The notes: generated from the sequence alone by a model not told the origin. 64,000 nt of DNA from Septoria linicola (GCA_024114885.1 CP099418.1:4774001-4838000), one strand, 5' to 3'; counted from the first letter of the stretch, positions 1-10,757 are shown. Program-made: numbers and translations.

Positions 1-1192
1 CGCTGAGCCGGTTGTGGTTTCGACCTCTACTGTACTGACGCTGATCGTCCTGAGCTTCGTAGCTGGGGTCCATAGAGTTTGCTGTGATGAGCCAGGCAGA
101 AATGCCTGGATCCTTGCCTCCCGACTTCTCGGACCTTAGGTAAGTTATAGATCTGGAGATATCACGGCCGTTCCCATGTTCTGTATATGGCATATGGCAG
201 GTGTGATGCATAGCAGCTCTCTTTCAGTGGTGAGTGATACAGCGCAGATTGCAATACTGTTGGTGCTCCATCTCATGTCGGACAGCTCGGGATCTGCTTA
301 AGAAAGACCGTGAAGGAGTGCCACTCTGCGCCGTGCCTGGCATGAGATAGTGTCAAGCGATGCTCCGCCGTGGCTTGCGGCACTTCAGAGGCATGGGCAC
401 ATACCGCCTCTCAAAAAATGCATGTAGAAATCCTGACTATTCTGGATGCTCGCGCGATGAGCTGTTGAAGGACCGAGGATGGGGCATTGGCTTTGCGATC
501 AACCGAAGCCGCTTTCGCAACCCTGGCGAAATTGCTTGTGCTGTAAGAGATACATCACCGAAAACCGTCTCTACAGCATAAAGTGGTAGTGGCGGAGACA
601 GGAACGATCCATCGCGGCACTATACTGGTAGCAGCCAACAGCGGTCAGTGCAGCATAGCGGGCAGGTTTTAAATAAGAATCAACACGAGGCAGTGCTCGT
701 ATTCCGGGCGAACTTCTACCGTGATCGAATGCCACAAGCGCCAAACAATGGCACAGTCCCAGACCCTGGGCTTCGAGAACATCGCATGCGACCTGCACTG
801 CAGATGATGCTCCTGTAGTCCCATGCTGATCGGTGAGATCGGCGAGTGCACTCGCTTCATCATCGAGAAACTGTGTCGCGTGTAGATGAGGTGTAAGACA
901 ACGACTGCAGATCCTTCGTCATGATCTGGTTGTCGCTAGCAGAGTTCTATTTCTGGCTCCCTTGTGGAGAGAGACAGCCAAGTACCAAGGATCGTGACTT
1001 GAAAGTCTTGACCGGCCCGAGTTCTCGAACATCACCTTCCACGATCAGCATGGTCGTGTATCGCGGCCGCGAACAGTACGCGCTCGCGGTCAAGAGTGAA
1101 CGCTACTGGTCATTGCCCGATAATCCGACAATGCCGCCGCGCATGATAAGTATCGTTCGCAATGAAGATCTCGCGAGGCGGAAGAAATCAGC
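1..1192. other. Gene-poor left edge
   Basis: No gene could be supported. A minus-strand frame is open from about 918 to 571 but has no clear initiator and no recognised family. A plus-strand frame of 96 codons (921-1211) ends at a stop lying inside the adjacent inverted-repeat element, so it is at best a relic cut by the insertion. Confidence 0.5.
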
Positions 1193-1217
1193 TACAGTAA
1201 AACCTGCTTAACGCGAT
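1193..1217 (+). repeat. Left terminal inverted repeat of the MITE
   Basis: Exact reverse complement of 1692-1716. It starts TACAGTAAAACC and ends ACGCGAT. Confidence 0.9.
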
Positions 1218-1691
1218 AGTTCACAACACCGAGAGTTTCATCGCCTTATAGGGGTTATCGCCTTGTAGAGGTGCTTATGTAACCCATGCTGCAATTGTCT
1301 GCTGTCTAAGATTATAGCGTACCCTCTAAGAAAGCAGGGAGGGTTCGTTCACGCTACTAAGTAGCCTGGAAGGTAGTAGTATAGTAGTCAAGGTAGCTAA
1401 ATTTGGACGACAAGCTTTCGGATATAGTAGATTAAGTGATTACACGCTGGAACTCGTGATTGAACTAGTCTCGTAATTGGTTCTAGCGTAGATAAGGGTG
1501 CTATTGAGCATATAGTCGTAGAGCTTGCCTTTGTGTAACTAATATGCCACGCTGTTTAGGCATGACTTTGAGCCTATATAAGGCGATAATTCGACAGGTT
1601 GATGGCGATATTAGTAGGTTAAGGGTACACTGCAGTATTTACAAGATTTGATAGATTCTATCGCGTTAAAGAGGTTATCGGCTTACGGAGG

Positions 1692-1716
1692 ATCGCGTTA
1701 AGCAGGTTTTACTGTA
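1692..1716 (-). repeat. Right terminal inverted repeat of the MITE
   Basis: Exact reverse complement of 1193-1217. It is preceded by two further degenerate copies of the same ATCGCGTTA...AGG unit between 1665 and 1691. Confidence 0.9.
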
Positions 1717-2011
1717 TCATGGCCGAGATGAGATAAGGACAGACGCTTCTCAATGTGCAGTAGTATGTCTGTACATATTTACATAAGCGCTAATGCCAGG
1801 GTCGAAGCGAAGAAAGTGTAGCGGTGAAAGCACCACATGCAAGCATAGACATGATGCTGGTGTAATCATGTCTCATCCCGTCGTTGGAAAACACCTCAGC
1901 GTTGCGAGAAATCTTCTTGACGGATGAGCCCAGCTCGTGTCGTGAAGCTTACTGGAACGATGAAGTTTGAGTGCTCGCTCTTCCGTTGCCGCCAGTCAGT
2001 CTATCCCGCGA

Positions 2012-5000
2012 TCAAGATTCCATGTCGTCTTCGTGACCCTCCACAGATTCATCGTTGAGGTCAGTATCGTCGTCCACCTCTTCGTCAGACTCTTCGAAAT
2101 CTTTGTCGTCCATGAAATCATCCTGGTCAATGTGATCGTTTTCTGCGATGCGGTCATTTGCATTGCCGATGCCGAACTTGGCCTTGAGCTCCTCCAAATC
2201 AGTATCGAGTGAGTCTTGAAAGTGCTTGTCAGCTGCAGTGATGACCTGATCGACCTCGCGCCTCGCGACACGGTCTTCACGCGACATCTTGATGTCGCCT
2301 ACGCTAACGCCAGAAAAGGCCGAAGTGTAGTCGCGCTGCATGGCCAGATACACCTCATCAGCCTTACCGAGCATGTTCTCCTTGATTGTTCTGCACAACT
2401 TCAGCAAGCTGGCGCGGACTTGCTGAGATGCCTGACCAAACATCTGTGTCTTGTGGACATCTACATGACCTGTCACGCGAGCTTTCATGCGTTTAACGGA
2501 GCCAGTCCCACGCTCTTCGGCGGCTGAACTGTATGCTGGTTCCATGGCTTCTGCGATGACTGGCACGAATTCACGATTGATCTCGCGCTGTCCTTCGTTG
2601 AGGCTGTTCACAGCTACTGCGCAGAGATCGCCACAGGTAGCCGAATACTGGTCCAGCTGCCGGGTCAACATGTTGAGACGAGTTGCTCCGGTGCCGCGCT
2701 CACGACTACGAGTCTCTACTGCAGCATGGAACTGCTTCACGACGTTCGTCGCGGACTTCTTGAAGGACAACAAAATGTTCGGCAGGCGGCGCTGGAAGAC
2801 CTTCTCCCAAATCGTTGCTAGCTGTCTGTCTGTATGATGTTAGTGATCTTTCAATGTTAGAGGCAGCACATCACTCACAGATTGGCTCAGTCAGCTCGTT
2901 ATTGATGTCCCGCGCGCCGCCAGAGCCAGCAAATACGCCACTGCGACGGACTGTGGCGCGATATGTAGACCAGTGCAGGCCTCCATCCGGCTTCGGAAGG
3001 CCCCAGCTCCCAGCTTTAGGCAACGCCTCGCTGATGGCGCTTGAGACTGCAGGGTCGAGCTTTGCAAATAGCTGATCAGTCAAAGTCTCGGTTGCATCCT
3101 TGAGGGTCTCCTCGACCACAGTCTCTAGATGTGCTTCAAGCTCTTTCAGCTTGCGCACCAAGAAGGACTTCTCGGCGTCCAATTGTTGCGAAGTCAATTT
3201 GATGCCAGTGCCGTCGTCTGAATATCATAGCGTCAGTGATAGCAGGAGCTGCTTGACGCTGTTCAGAAAGCGTCGGCAATTGGCTTGACGGCCTTTCACA
3301 GTCAACTTCTTGCAATGTACCTGCAGCTGGGGCACTTCAGTTTGCGCAATATCAGTGAAGCCGGCGACTTCGGTGTCCTTCTTCATACGGCCACAAAGTC
3401 TCTGGTAAGCTCGAGAGCTCACGCGAAATACTGGCAGGCTTCGAGCAACCTCGTCGTAGTCACGTTTCTCCTCATCCGGATCAAAGTCATCTGGGTTTTC
3501 TTCCTCGGCATTTTCCATGTCGAGCTCGCGGATGCCCTGCGAGAAATCCTGCTGAATCGCGCCGCGTGAGTATTCGTTTCTGCCTGCAATGCATATAGCA
3601 CTGCTCTCAGCTTCGATGTCGAACTCTTCATCTTCAAGAGCGTCGAGAAGCTTATCGAGCTCTCTCAATCGATCCTTGAGTGCCATCTTCTCTCGTCTAG
3701 CTTCTTTCTTCAGCTGCCTGAGCTCGGCAATTTTCTTGTCGATATCGTCAGTGGTCAAGGGCATCAAACTTGAGTTGACGTTTGAAGGTATCGCCGAGCA
3801 GGGTTTTCGCAGCTTTGTCGTCGACAGCACGATTGATTGGGGCGACGATCCACAGACCGGTGCATTGCTTCATGTACCCTTCAGCGACGGCCGCTCGTGC
3901 TGCATTGCTATCGTGTACACCAGGAAGATCGACAATGACTGCACCCGTTGCTAGCGCTAGTGACTTCGTGTAAATCTTGACGACCTTGATTAGCGGCCAG
4001 TGCTCAAACTCTCGCTTGGCTTGGTGGTTCACGTTGCCATTCTTGTCGAGCTTCTGCTGGCTCTTCTCCTTGCTGTCAACGTATCTCTGAAGACTCTTGT
4101 AGAAAGAACTGGCATCTCCAGAATTGATTCAACGAGTTGTGCCAAGGACTGCCTGCACACGCTTGTTCTTCATCAGCGGATCGATGGAGCTGTTCGCGAG
4201 CATGTCGCGAGTATGCTTGTTGTACACAGCTCTGATCTTGGCATAGGCAACTCCAGCCTCGGAATCAGGGTTGGCGATTTCCTTAAGGAGGTGTCCATCC
4301 TAGAACACTTCTTGGAAGAGGACATTCAGCTCTTTGCGCCACTCTTCCGGCTTGATGAACTCGATCTCCGCGCGATACTTGGCCGTATCGATGTTGGAGT
4401 AGTTGTACGAAAGCTCAGTGACGACAGCTGTGCATGCTCTCATGCAATTGGTTGGCACTAGGCGCTCCTCGTCGAGCATGGCGTTGATCACCGATGACTT
4501 TCCAGCACCTGTATTACCAACCACGCCCACAACAGTGCGTGTTTGCACGGCCTCCTTCCGCACTCGCTCAGTGTGCTGCAGCCAAGTCTGAGCATCCTCG
4601 TTGTCCGTGCCCGGTTCTCCGAGTGGTACCTCGAGTTCTGACAGAACCTTTAGACCAGCTTGCACGCCAGCCTCGAGGCGCTCGGGGGTTTCTTCGGTGG
4701 ACAGCTGTGCCAGTGGTATGCCGCGTTCAGGAGCTGAGGGATCGTTCTGCGACTCGGTAGACAAATTCTCGTGCTTCCGGGGTTGATATTCTGTCTCCGG
4801 TTCCAACTCTGGCTCTGGTTTCACAACGGCATCAGGCGTGAGCTCTTGCTTAGACACGGAAGGCAGTGGTGTCGAAACACCCGGGGAAACTCTCGGAGCA
4901 GCAGTAGGTGGAAGATTCGGAAAGAGTCTGGGATACTGCGGTACTGTCGAGTGGCTCGGGAATGAAGTCGTCGCAGGCAATGGTGCCGTCATGTGTGGTT

Positions 5001-5513
5001 GCGACGGAGCTTCATTCGAGGGAGTCAAGCTCTGCTCTCGCTTCAGAGGTATCGAGTCCTGTGAGTGGTGCGGAGTGGCAGAAAGCTGTCGATTGACAGG
5101 TTGCAGTGGCTGCCTCATTGACTGACTGCTGGCATTGGACTGGGGCTGCGAGTCCATCTCTGGCTCTGACTTGACCGCCCTCAGAAGCACCACGCCTTCA
5201 GTTTGTGGAGGGAGATCGTTAAGTGTGCCAATTTGCAGGACTGCGGTCTCCTCGTCCATCATGAGGACCACGTTTTCGGAGTCAGGAACGACTTGTCGGT
5301 ATGTTTCTGTATTTTGCCCAGTCGTTGTTTTTTGGTAGTCTTCATCCACAAAAAACTGTCTTCTGTTGTATCTGCAAATTTAAACGACTTGTCGTGCCGC
5401 TTGATGACGAGATAGACACGACCGCTCTCGAGGGCAGTTTTGTAGTCATTTGCGGCTTGAGGCAGTAACGCGATGGCTGCCTGAAGCAGCTCTGCAGAAG
5501 TCGCGGCCATCAC
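2012..5513 (-). pseudogene. Dynamin-like nuclear GTPase (SLIP-GC type), decayed
   Basis: The parts match the fungal SLIP-GC-like large GTPases. A P/S/E-rich N-terminal region leads to a P-loop GNTGAGKSS (about 4493-4519) and a G3 motif DLPG (about 3919-3930). A TTDDI segment follows that resembles the usual TKTDDI G4 region, then a coiled coil, a helical domain and an acidic C-terminus. The frame is broken at several places. A frame change lies at a run of six A at 5350-5355. An in-frame TAG sits at 4300-4302 and an in-frame TGA at 4129-4131. A frameshift, apparently with loss of about ten codons before the G4 motif, lies near 3748-3770. An in-frame TGA sits at 3225-3227. Matching sequence continues in the same frame on both sides of each stop, so introns do not explain them. 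One genuine intron remains near 2838-2885 (GTGAGT...CAG). Stops of the form CAG>TAG, CGA>TGA and TGG>TGA are likely but inferred. Translation might instead begin at an internal ATG downstream of 5350. The pseudogene call is strong; in-vivo function is unlikely. Confidence 0.85.
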
Positions 5514-6044
5514 TGCCAGTCGAACGCGTTATTCGTCGATTCAATACTTCACGTGCTTTATGTTTACTATGTGCCTCTGAGCATCCCATCACGAGCGCAT
5601 ATGTCAGCAGTCTGTACAATGCCACAATACAGCTGTGCAGCGTGTAGTGTAAGTGGAGCCATTGGAGACGCGTTTGATGATCCTGCCGCGTCGCGTGTCA
5701 GTGCCGCCTGCCTAATTGCCGGGACACCCGTTTGGAAAGCTTGTGGGACTAAATTGAGAGCCACATCACTTTTGACAGCGAACAGCATTCTAACACGTCC
5801 TTCCGTCGAGGCAAGAGGACCATGCAATTACAAGCGGCAAGCCCATACGGCGTGGTCGGCATGGCGCGTGGAGGAGGACGTTCCTGCTAAGTCAGAGTCG
5901 AACCTCAACTCACCCGAGAAACTCAGCGACCATTCTCGTAGGACCACAGCGCGGTTGTCCATCAGTGAAAGCTGGGTCCAAGTATTGTAAGAATGAGCAG
6001 TGGCTCAGCGGAGTGGCTATCACACCAACGTACTGGCTGTTCAG
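5514..6044. other. Intergenic, no gene seen
   Basis: Upstream of the broken GTPase and downstream of the polymerase kappa stop. Only short overlapping frames without recognisable content. Confidence 0.5.
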
Positions 6045-8105
6045 CTACGTAAAGAACGAGCTTTTGCTCCTCTTCTCTCCGCTGCTCTCGCCCTTCGCGA
6101 GCCCAGCCGGCGGTCTACCTCGTTTCCTCTTGGCCGTACTCGCTTGTGCCAATGGCTGCAAGTGCAATGTCTTCTTTTCCTTCTCATGCGTTGGACTCCC
6201 AGGCTCCTTCACAATCTCCTTTATCGTTTGTCGAGATAGACAGCCATCGATATGCTCGTTGAATTTCCTCTCGTCCGCGACTTGGGGGAGGGAACAAATG
6301 GGACAATCCCACTGCACGACAGGCTTCTTCGGTGGACTGGCTTTCGCCTCCCTCTTTGCCTCGTCTTCGAGAAGAGCTCGCCAGGCAAAGCCGTTGCCAT
6401 AGCGGGTGTAGTCATTACCCACCCCGATACCTTTCGACTGGAGATAGGTCTTTGCCGAATCAAGGTCGTCGGGAGCTTTCTCTTCATGAACATTGGAGTA
6501 CTCTTGTGAGAGCTGCTCCAGATCCTCCAGTTCTTGCTGACGCTCCTCGCGCGCGGCATCCTCAAATTCGATGTCAGGCCACTTCTGCCAGCCATCCTCG
6601 TCGAGGTCCACTTTCGGGGCGTCATTGTTCGTTGAGGTCGTGTGCGAATTGGCACCGACAGCTCTGCCAAAAAAGTCGACTTCCTCTTTCTTGATTGATA
6701 CAAGGTGCGTACATCGAAGTCCCATCAGCCGTAGTTTCATGCCCGGGAATTCCTTCTCAAGCTTCTGCAGCATGGGTAGACTGTAGCTGTACAACTCGTC
6801 CGCAGTGTAGACAGCCTTGGGAGGCTGGACTTGGCGTGTAAAGACTTCGTATGTGTGAAGCTTGACTTTGAGACAGAGTGTCCGACCCTTGAACTCAGTA
6901 CGCTGCAGATCCTCTTCGAGAGATTCCGCTGTGTGCCTGAGTTTATCGCGCAGCTCTTGCGGGTCTGACATGTCGTGGAAAGTGCTCTCGGTACCTACGC
7001 TCTTCCGTTCATGTTCCTCCGCTGGCCTAACATCTGTCCTACCAAGACCGAGATGGACGCCCATCAGAAATTCGAAAGTCTTCTCGCCAAACAATCGATT
7101 GATGTACTGACGCTGCGGATACAAATCTCCGCAGGTCTTGATCCCGATAGCGTCCAGTTCTCTCTCGAGGACACGACCAATTCCATTCACCTTGCGGGTC
7201 GGCAGGTCGCGCATGAAATTTAGAATGGTTGTACGTTCGGATAGCAACTTGAATTGCCCATTGGGCTTGTTCTTGTTCGAGCATATCTTGGCTAGTTTCG
7301 CGTTGGCTGCGATACCCGCGGAGATGGTAATCTTCGTCTCCTGATGCACTTGCTCCCTCATTTGGCTGACAGCCTCTTCGGGCATCATGTTGTGGTCTTG
7401 GCAGTACTGGGTAAGGTTCAGATACGCTTCATCGATAGATGCACTCTCGAAGCGCGGATCATACTGCTCAAGCACAGCGCGTACTTCCTTCGCCTTCGCG
7501 GTGTACTTTTCGAAGTTGAGAGGAACGTGAATAAGTTGCGGACACAGCTTGTCAGCTACGAATCCAGCCATGCCGCTTCTACAGCCAAACTTTCTTGCCT
7601 CGTAGTTACATGTTGTAAGAACGCCTTTGCCCACAGCAAAAGGCACATTCTTGAGCTCAGGATTGTCCAACTCTTCAACAGCGGCATAGAAGGCGTCGCA
7701 GTCGATGTGCACGATGGCCTGACTGAGGTCGCGCTCATACTCTAGCTTAGCAATGTAATCATCTGCCTTCTTCAACTCTTTCTTCAGTCCACCTTGCGCC
7801 TCAATGCGCTGCAGCTCGCGCTTCTTGGCCAAGATACTGTTGATCTTGACCGTGAGGGTTTTGTCCTTGTTTTCTTCATTATTGAAGTACTTCGAGCCTT
7901 TGGAAGCATTGTAGATGATGTCGGATACCTTGGACTGGTCCACGCCATCTTGGCCTGACTTTGTCAAGGACGGCCCAAGCAGATGGTATTTGAGACTGTG
8001 GTGTTGGCTGGCTGCGGGGACGTCGTTCGTGTCTGTCGCGTGTATCGCGGTGGCGAGGCCCGAAACGACCTCAGCGGAGGCCAGCTCTGCATCCTTACTC
8101 TCCAT
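6045..8105 (-). CDS. POLK: DNA polymerase kappa (Y-family translesion polymerase)
   Basis: Single-exon gene of 686 residues for a DinB/pol kappa enzyme, which copies past bulky minor-groove lesions in the nucleus. The N-clasp typical of kappa (about 60-130) precedes the catalytic palm. Metal ligands are visible in HIDCDAFY (D135) and SIDEAY (D225, E226). Helix-hairpin-helix and little-finger regions follow. Near residues 600-626 is a single zinc finger with two cysteines, then His and Cys (CPICS...HIDGC), of the ubiquitin-binding UBZ class. The tail has a basic KRKRGRPP stretch, likely a nuclear localisation signal and AT-hook-like. It ends in KSSFFT, which resembles a degenerate PCNA-interacting peptide. 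Length and domain order fit the family. The ATG at 8105 is the first in frame. No broken residues were found. Confidence 0.95.
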   Translation of the reverse strand: MESKDAELASAEVVSGLATAIHATDTNDVPAASQHHSLKYHLLGPSLTKSGQDGVDQSKVSDIIYNASKGSKYFNNEENKDKTLTVKINSILAKKRELQRIEAQGGLKKELKKADDYIAKLEYERDLSQAIVHIDCDAFYAAVEELDNPELKNVPFAVGKGVLTTCNYEARKFGCRSGMAGFVADKLCPQLIHVPLNFEKYTAKAKEVRAVLEQYDPRFESASIDEAYLNLTQYCQDHNMMPEEAVSQMREQVHQETKITISAGIAANAKLAKICSNKNKPNGQFKLLSERTTILNFMRDLPTRKVNGIGRVLERELDAIGIKTCGDLYPQRQYINRLFGEKTFEFLMGVHLGLGRTDVRPAEEHERKSVGTESTFHDMSDPQELRDKLRHTAESLEEDLQRTEFKGRTLCLKVKLHTYEVFTRQVQPPKAVYTADELYSYSLPMLQKLEKEFPGMKLRLMGLRCTHLVSIKKEEVDFFGRAVGANSHTTSTNNDAPKVDLDEDGWQKWPDIEFEDAAREERQQELEDLEQLSQEYSNVHEEKAPDDLDSAKTYLQSKGIGVGNDYTRYGNGFAWRALLEDEAKREAKASPPKKPVVQWDCPICSLPQVADERKFNEHIDGCLSRQTIKEIVKEPGSPTHEKEKKTLHLQPLAQASTAKRKRGRPPAGLAKGESSGEKRSKSSFFT

Positions 8106-8356
8106 TACTGTAGCATACTCTTTGCACGATCATGTCAACTAACTTAACCAAGAAGACAGGCTCTAACAATAAACGCGAGATCCCAGCACACAAAGAAATA
8201 GAGTTGGCAGTTGTGCTCGTGGAAGACGCGACACCCGCTCACGCACTTAGAACCCTGATCCCTGCTGCAAATCACTCCTTTGGGTCACTTGTTTACTGTG
8301 CTTGGGACTCTGGCTGCCCGTGCATGGCAACGGTTCATCATCTGTACATTGCGCGC
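8106..8356. other. Upstream region of POLK
   Basis: Short spacer between the POLK start and a candidate small minus-strand ORF. No other feature seen. Confidence 0.4.
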
Positions 8357-8716
8357 TCACTCAGCAATTGCCCCTCCAGAACCCGGTTTTGCAGCCTTCT
8401 TTCTCCTATCGCTTGGTTGCGACTCTTGTGTTGGAGGAAAATAGTCATCAGGCCGCGAAAGAACGAGCTGGCCGTCATCATCACCAACAGCGGCCGGAAA
8501 GTCGTCGGCAGATACCTCACGCCAGAATCCACTCTTCACATGCTGCATACTATACTTACGACTAGGGTACGGCCAGGCGGTGTAACCAGCGCACCGATAA
8601 TTCTGCTCTGCGTTCCCACAGGCCAGGGACGAGGACTGTCTACTGCGTAACGAGGCTCGCACGGCGCAGATGTGGGAGCAGCAGCGGCGACGACGATAGA
8701 CTGACTGCAGCGCCAT
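8357..8716 (-). CDS. Candidate small basic protein, 119 residues, unknown
   Basis: An open frame begins at an ATG at 8716 and ends at 8357. The N-terminus is rich in arginine (YRRRR, then ASLRSRQSSSL) with no acidic residues for about 40 positions, like a mitochondrial targeting sequence. The C-terminal half (SGFWREVSADDF, then SRPDDYFPPTQ, then DRRKKAAKPG) has coding-like composition. Its ATG overlaps the ATG of the plus-strand gene at 8715 within one CATG palindrome. Both genes would then have no 5' leader between them, so at least one of these starts may be wrong. I do not recognise a family. It could be a fortuitous open frame in the shared promoter. Confidence 0.3.
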   Translation of the reverse strand: MALQSVYRRRRCCSHICAVRASLRSRQSSSLACGNAEQNYRCAGYTAWPYPSRKYSMQHVKSGFWREVSADDFPAAVGDDDGQLVLSRPDDYFPPTQESQPSDRRKKAAKPGSGGAIAE

Positions 8717-10757
8717 GTCGACCGACCGCAACAATCGCCCACTCAAGCCCACATTAGCTTCTACCAGGACAGCCACTTCAAGGACGCCCCTCACACCGCG
8801 CATTGCTGGCAGTGCTGCGACTTCTACACCTGCCACGACGAGACCGGCTGCGCCGCGAGTTGCTGGTAGGACACCATTATTGTCACCACGAGTCAGAGCG
8901 CAGGATACGCAAGCAAAGGAAACAACGAGCAATGGAAATGTCACGCCGCGATCATCAGCGAGAAGATCGAGGATCGGAGTGGACAGTGGGCAGAGCTCTC
9001 CAGCATACGATGATACGCCTACAGATGCAAAGTCGAGAGGCGGTCTTGCACCAGGAGATGCATCAAATGGTAGGAACAGCACTATCAGTGGGCTGAGTCT
9101 CGGGCCAGGCTTGGGCATGTCGAGCAAGTCCCGACCGAGCAGGCCGAATAGCGTTGTGACTGAGAACAAAGCCAAGGGCGGCCGTTCACCTCCCCTGGTG
9201 CGATCGCCTGGCATCTCGGATTTTGGGCAGGTGAGCGGTAACGATACATTCAAAACCCGCTTCTTCCACGCTAGCGATGCAAAGAAGCAAGAGCCTGCGC
9301 CTAAAAGACCAGAGCCCAAGAAGCCTCCGACTTTCTTTTACGCAGATGGCAACCAGGATAGGACAGCTAGTCCCCCAAAGCCTTCCTCGCCTGTCCTGTC
9401 CGCTGTAGGAGAAAGGCGTGCTCAAGGACCTTTTATAAAAGCTGAGACGAACCCTACAAAAAGTCCTCTGATGCTATCGCCTGCATTCAACCAGTCTTCT
9501 GCCAGCCTGTCGTATTTTCCGCCGACTGTGCCTTTGACACCCCTACGATCACCTTCGCCGAGCAAGGAGAACATCCACCTTTCTTATCGGAAAGGTGCTT
9601 CCCAGATTTTTGGCATGCGCCCTGCGCCTAGAATCACGCCTTCCGTGACCGATCTGATGGGCCCGCATGTGGTTCATGAAGGGAGGAGGCCGAGTAGGAC
9701 GCTGGCGCATCGGAAGTCTTCCAGTCTGTCATCACTCAACTCGGGCAACGAACAGCTGCGAAGGATATCCAACACAGCCTTAGAAGATACAATACCAAGC
9801 TCGCCGCTAACGCACGAGCTTCACACTACAAGCATTCCCAGGATAACAAGTCCAGCTACCGAGCTGCCATCCATCGATACATCACTAACGTCTTCGGTCA
9901 TTGTCGGATCACCTCCGGAATCTGCTTTGAGTCCAACCAAGACGGTGACTCAGCTGGCGGCTGATGCTCGGAGAGAGCGTAAGGTGCTTGATCTCGAGAT
10001 CTCGAACAGCTCGTTGCTAGCAATCAATGCAAGTCTGGAAAGGGAGCTACGACGACAGAAGGCTGAATTAAAGCGATTCAGGCGCCTGTCCCGCGCCGGT
10101 AGATTGTCTTCTGCAGCTTTCACTTTGCCCCGTAGTGTCTCCAGCAACCTGGATACACTCGGCGAGGAAGATGACGATGATGACGACTTACGCGACACAC
10201 TCGATGGATGGGACGAGGAAGACGCAAGCGAGTCTGAGGATGACAGCTTAGGAAGTGGTAGCGATGCCCGTTCCGCCAGTGCCTCAAGTGATCGGCTCGC
10301 CAAGGACGAGAAGCGACTAAAAGTGGACTTGGAGCGTCACCGAGAGCTACTCGTGCAGAGCCAAGCAATGAACCAGAGTCTGAAACGCTGCATGTATGCG
10401 ACGGATGAAATGATCCGGGATGGGAAGAAAGCGCTGGAATACCATGTCCGTGTTTCTGATGTCAAGCTCGGGGGTCGTATTCTGTCTGGGCATGATGACG
10501 ATGAAGAGGATGCAACACAAGACCTGATAGTCGACGACGACGAGCTAGGTGATGCTCACGGTGGTGGCATGGAAAATGCGAAAGGACTCCTCGATGTTTG
10601 GCGAGGCGTAGGTCGGCCTTTGTTTGAGGGCAGCGAAGGCTCTGGAGATCGCGACTCTGGTATTGAGGTCGACAAACCATACGGCCTCGTTTCGGCCAGA
10701 TATTCTGACGCCTCGAATACAACGGGGGACTCTGGGCGGCCACCTGAGCACACCTAG
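8715..10757 (+). CDS. Ser/Thr/Pro-rich coiled-coil protein of unknown function
   Basis: Single-exon frame of 680 residues. The first 400 residues are low-complexity and rich in Ser, Thr, Pro and Arg, with many SP/TP sites. This is typical of disordered cytoskeletal or cell-cycle scaffolds. Two helical segments follow. One lies at about 408-465, with heptad-like charged residues ending in RRLSRAGRLSS, and the other at about 524-575. They are separated by an acidic run (EEDDDDDDL). A second acidic stretch lies near 595-615. No catalytic domain was seen. The pattern suggests a fungal-specific scaffold protein, but no function can be assigned from sequence. The start is the first ATG; see the overlap with the candidate minus-strand ORF ending at 8716. 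Confidence 0.8.
   Translation: MSTDRNNRPLKPTLASTRTATSRTPLTPRIAGSAATSTPATTRPAAPRVAGRTPLLSPRVRAQDTQAKETTSNGNVTPRSSARRSRIGVDSGQSSPAYDDTPTDAKSRGGLAPGDASNGRNSTISGLSLGPGLGMSSKSRPSRPNSVVTENKAKGGRSPPLVRSPGISDFGQVSGNDTFKTRFFHASDAKKQEPAPKRPEPKKPPTFFYADGNQDRTASPPKPSSPVLSAVGERRAQGPFIKAETNPTKSPLMLSPAFNQSSASLSYFPPTVPLTPLRSPSPSKENIHLSYRKGASQIFGMRPAPRITPSVTDLMGPHVVHEGRRPSRTLAHRKSSSLSSLNSGNEQLRRISNTALEDTIPSSPLTHELHTTSIPRITSPATELPSIDTSLTSSVIVGSPPESALSPTKTVTQLAADARRERKVLDLEISNSSLLAINASLERELRRQKAELKRFRRLSRAGRLSSAAFTLPRSVSSNLDTLGEEDDDDDDLRDTLDGWDEEDASESEDDSLGSGSDARSASASSDRLAKDEKRLKVDLERHRELLVQSQAMNQSLKRCMYATDEMIRDGKKALEYHVRVSDVKLGGRILSGHDDDEEDATQDLIVDDDELGDAHGGGMENAKGLLDVWRGVGRPLFEGSEGSGDRDSGIEVDKPYGLVSARYSDASNTTGDSGRPPEHT

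Larger units (their letters stand above)
1193..1716. mobile_element. MITE-like non-autonomous TIR element with TA target duplication
   Basis: The segment is bounded by perfect 25-bp inverted repeats at 1193-1217 and 1692-1716. Each outer end is the dinucleotide TA, which can be read as the target duplication, followed by CAGTAAAACC. Just inside the ends are imperfect direct repeats of about 16-17 bp with core ATCGCSTTA...AGG. They occur near 1240-1270 on the left and in three tandem units at 1665-1708 on the right, in the same orientation at both ends. There is no coding capacity for a transposase. A TA target and CAGT ends are known for Tc1/mariner/pogo (Fot1-type) elements, and iterated subterminal repeats are typical transposase-binding sites. 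Assignment to that superfamily is inference; the inverted repeats are seen directly. Confidence 0.85.

Noticed and set aside
5350..5355. Intron to explain the frame change at the N-terminus of the GTPase
   Set aside because: The only nearby GT-AG pair has a 48-nt length, a multiple of three, and leaves the frame unchanged. A homopolymer frameshift or an internal start fits better.
8357..9319. A 320-codon minus-strand frame opposite the coiled-coil gene
   Set aside because: Most of it lies antisense to the well-formed plus-strand gene and mirrors its Ser/Arg codons. Only the part beyond 8716 is kept as a weak candidate.
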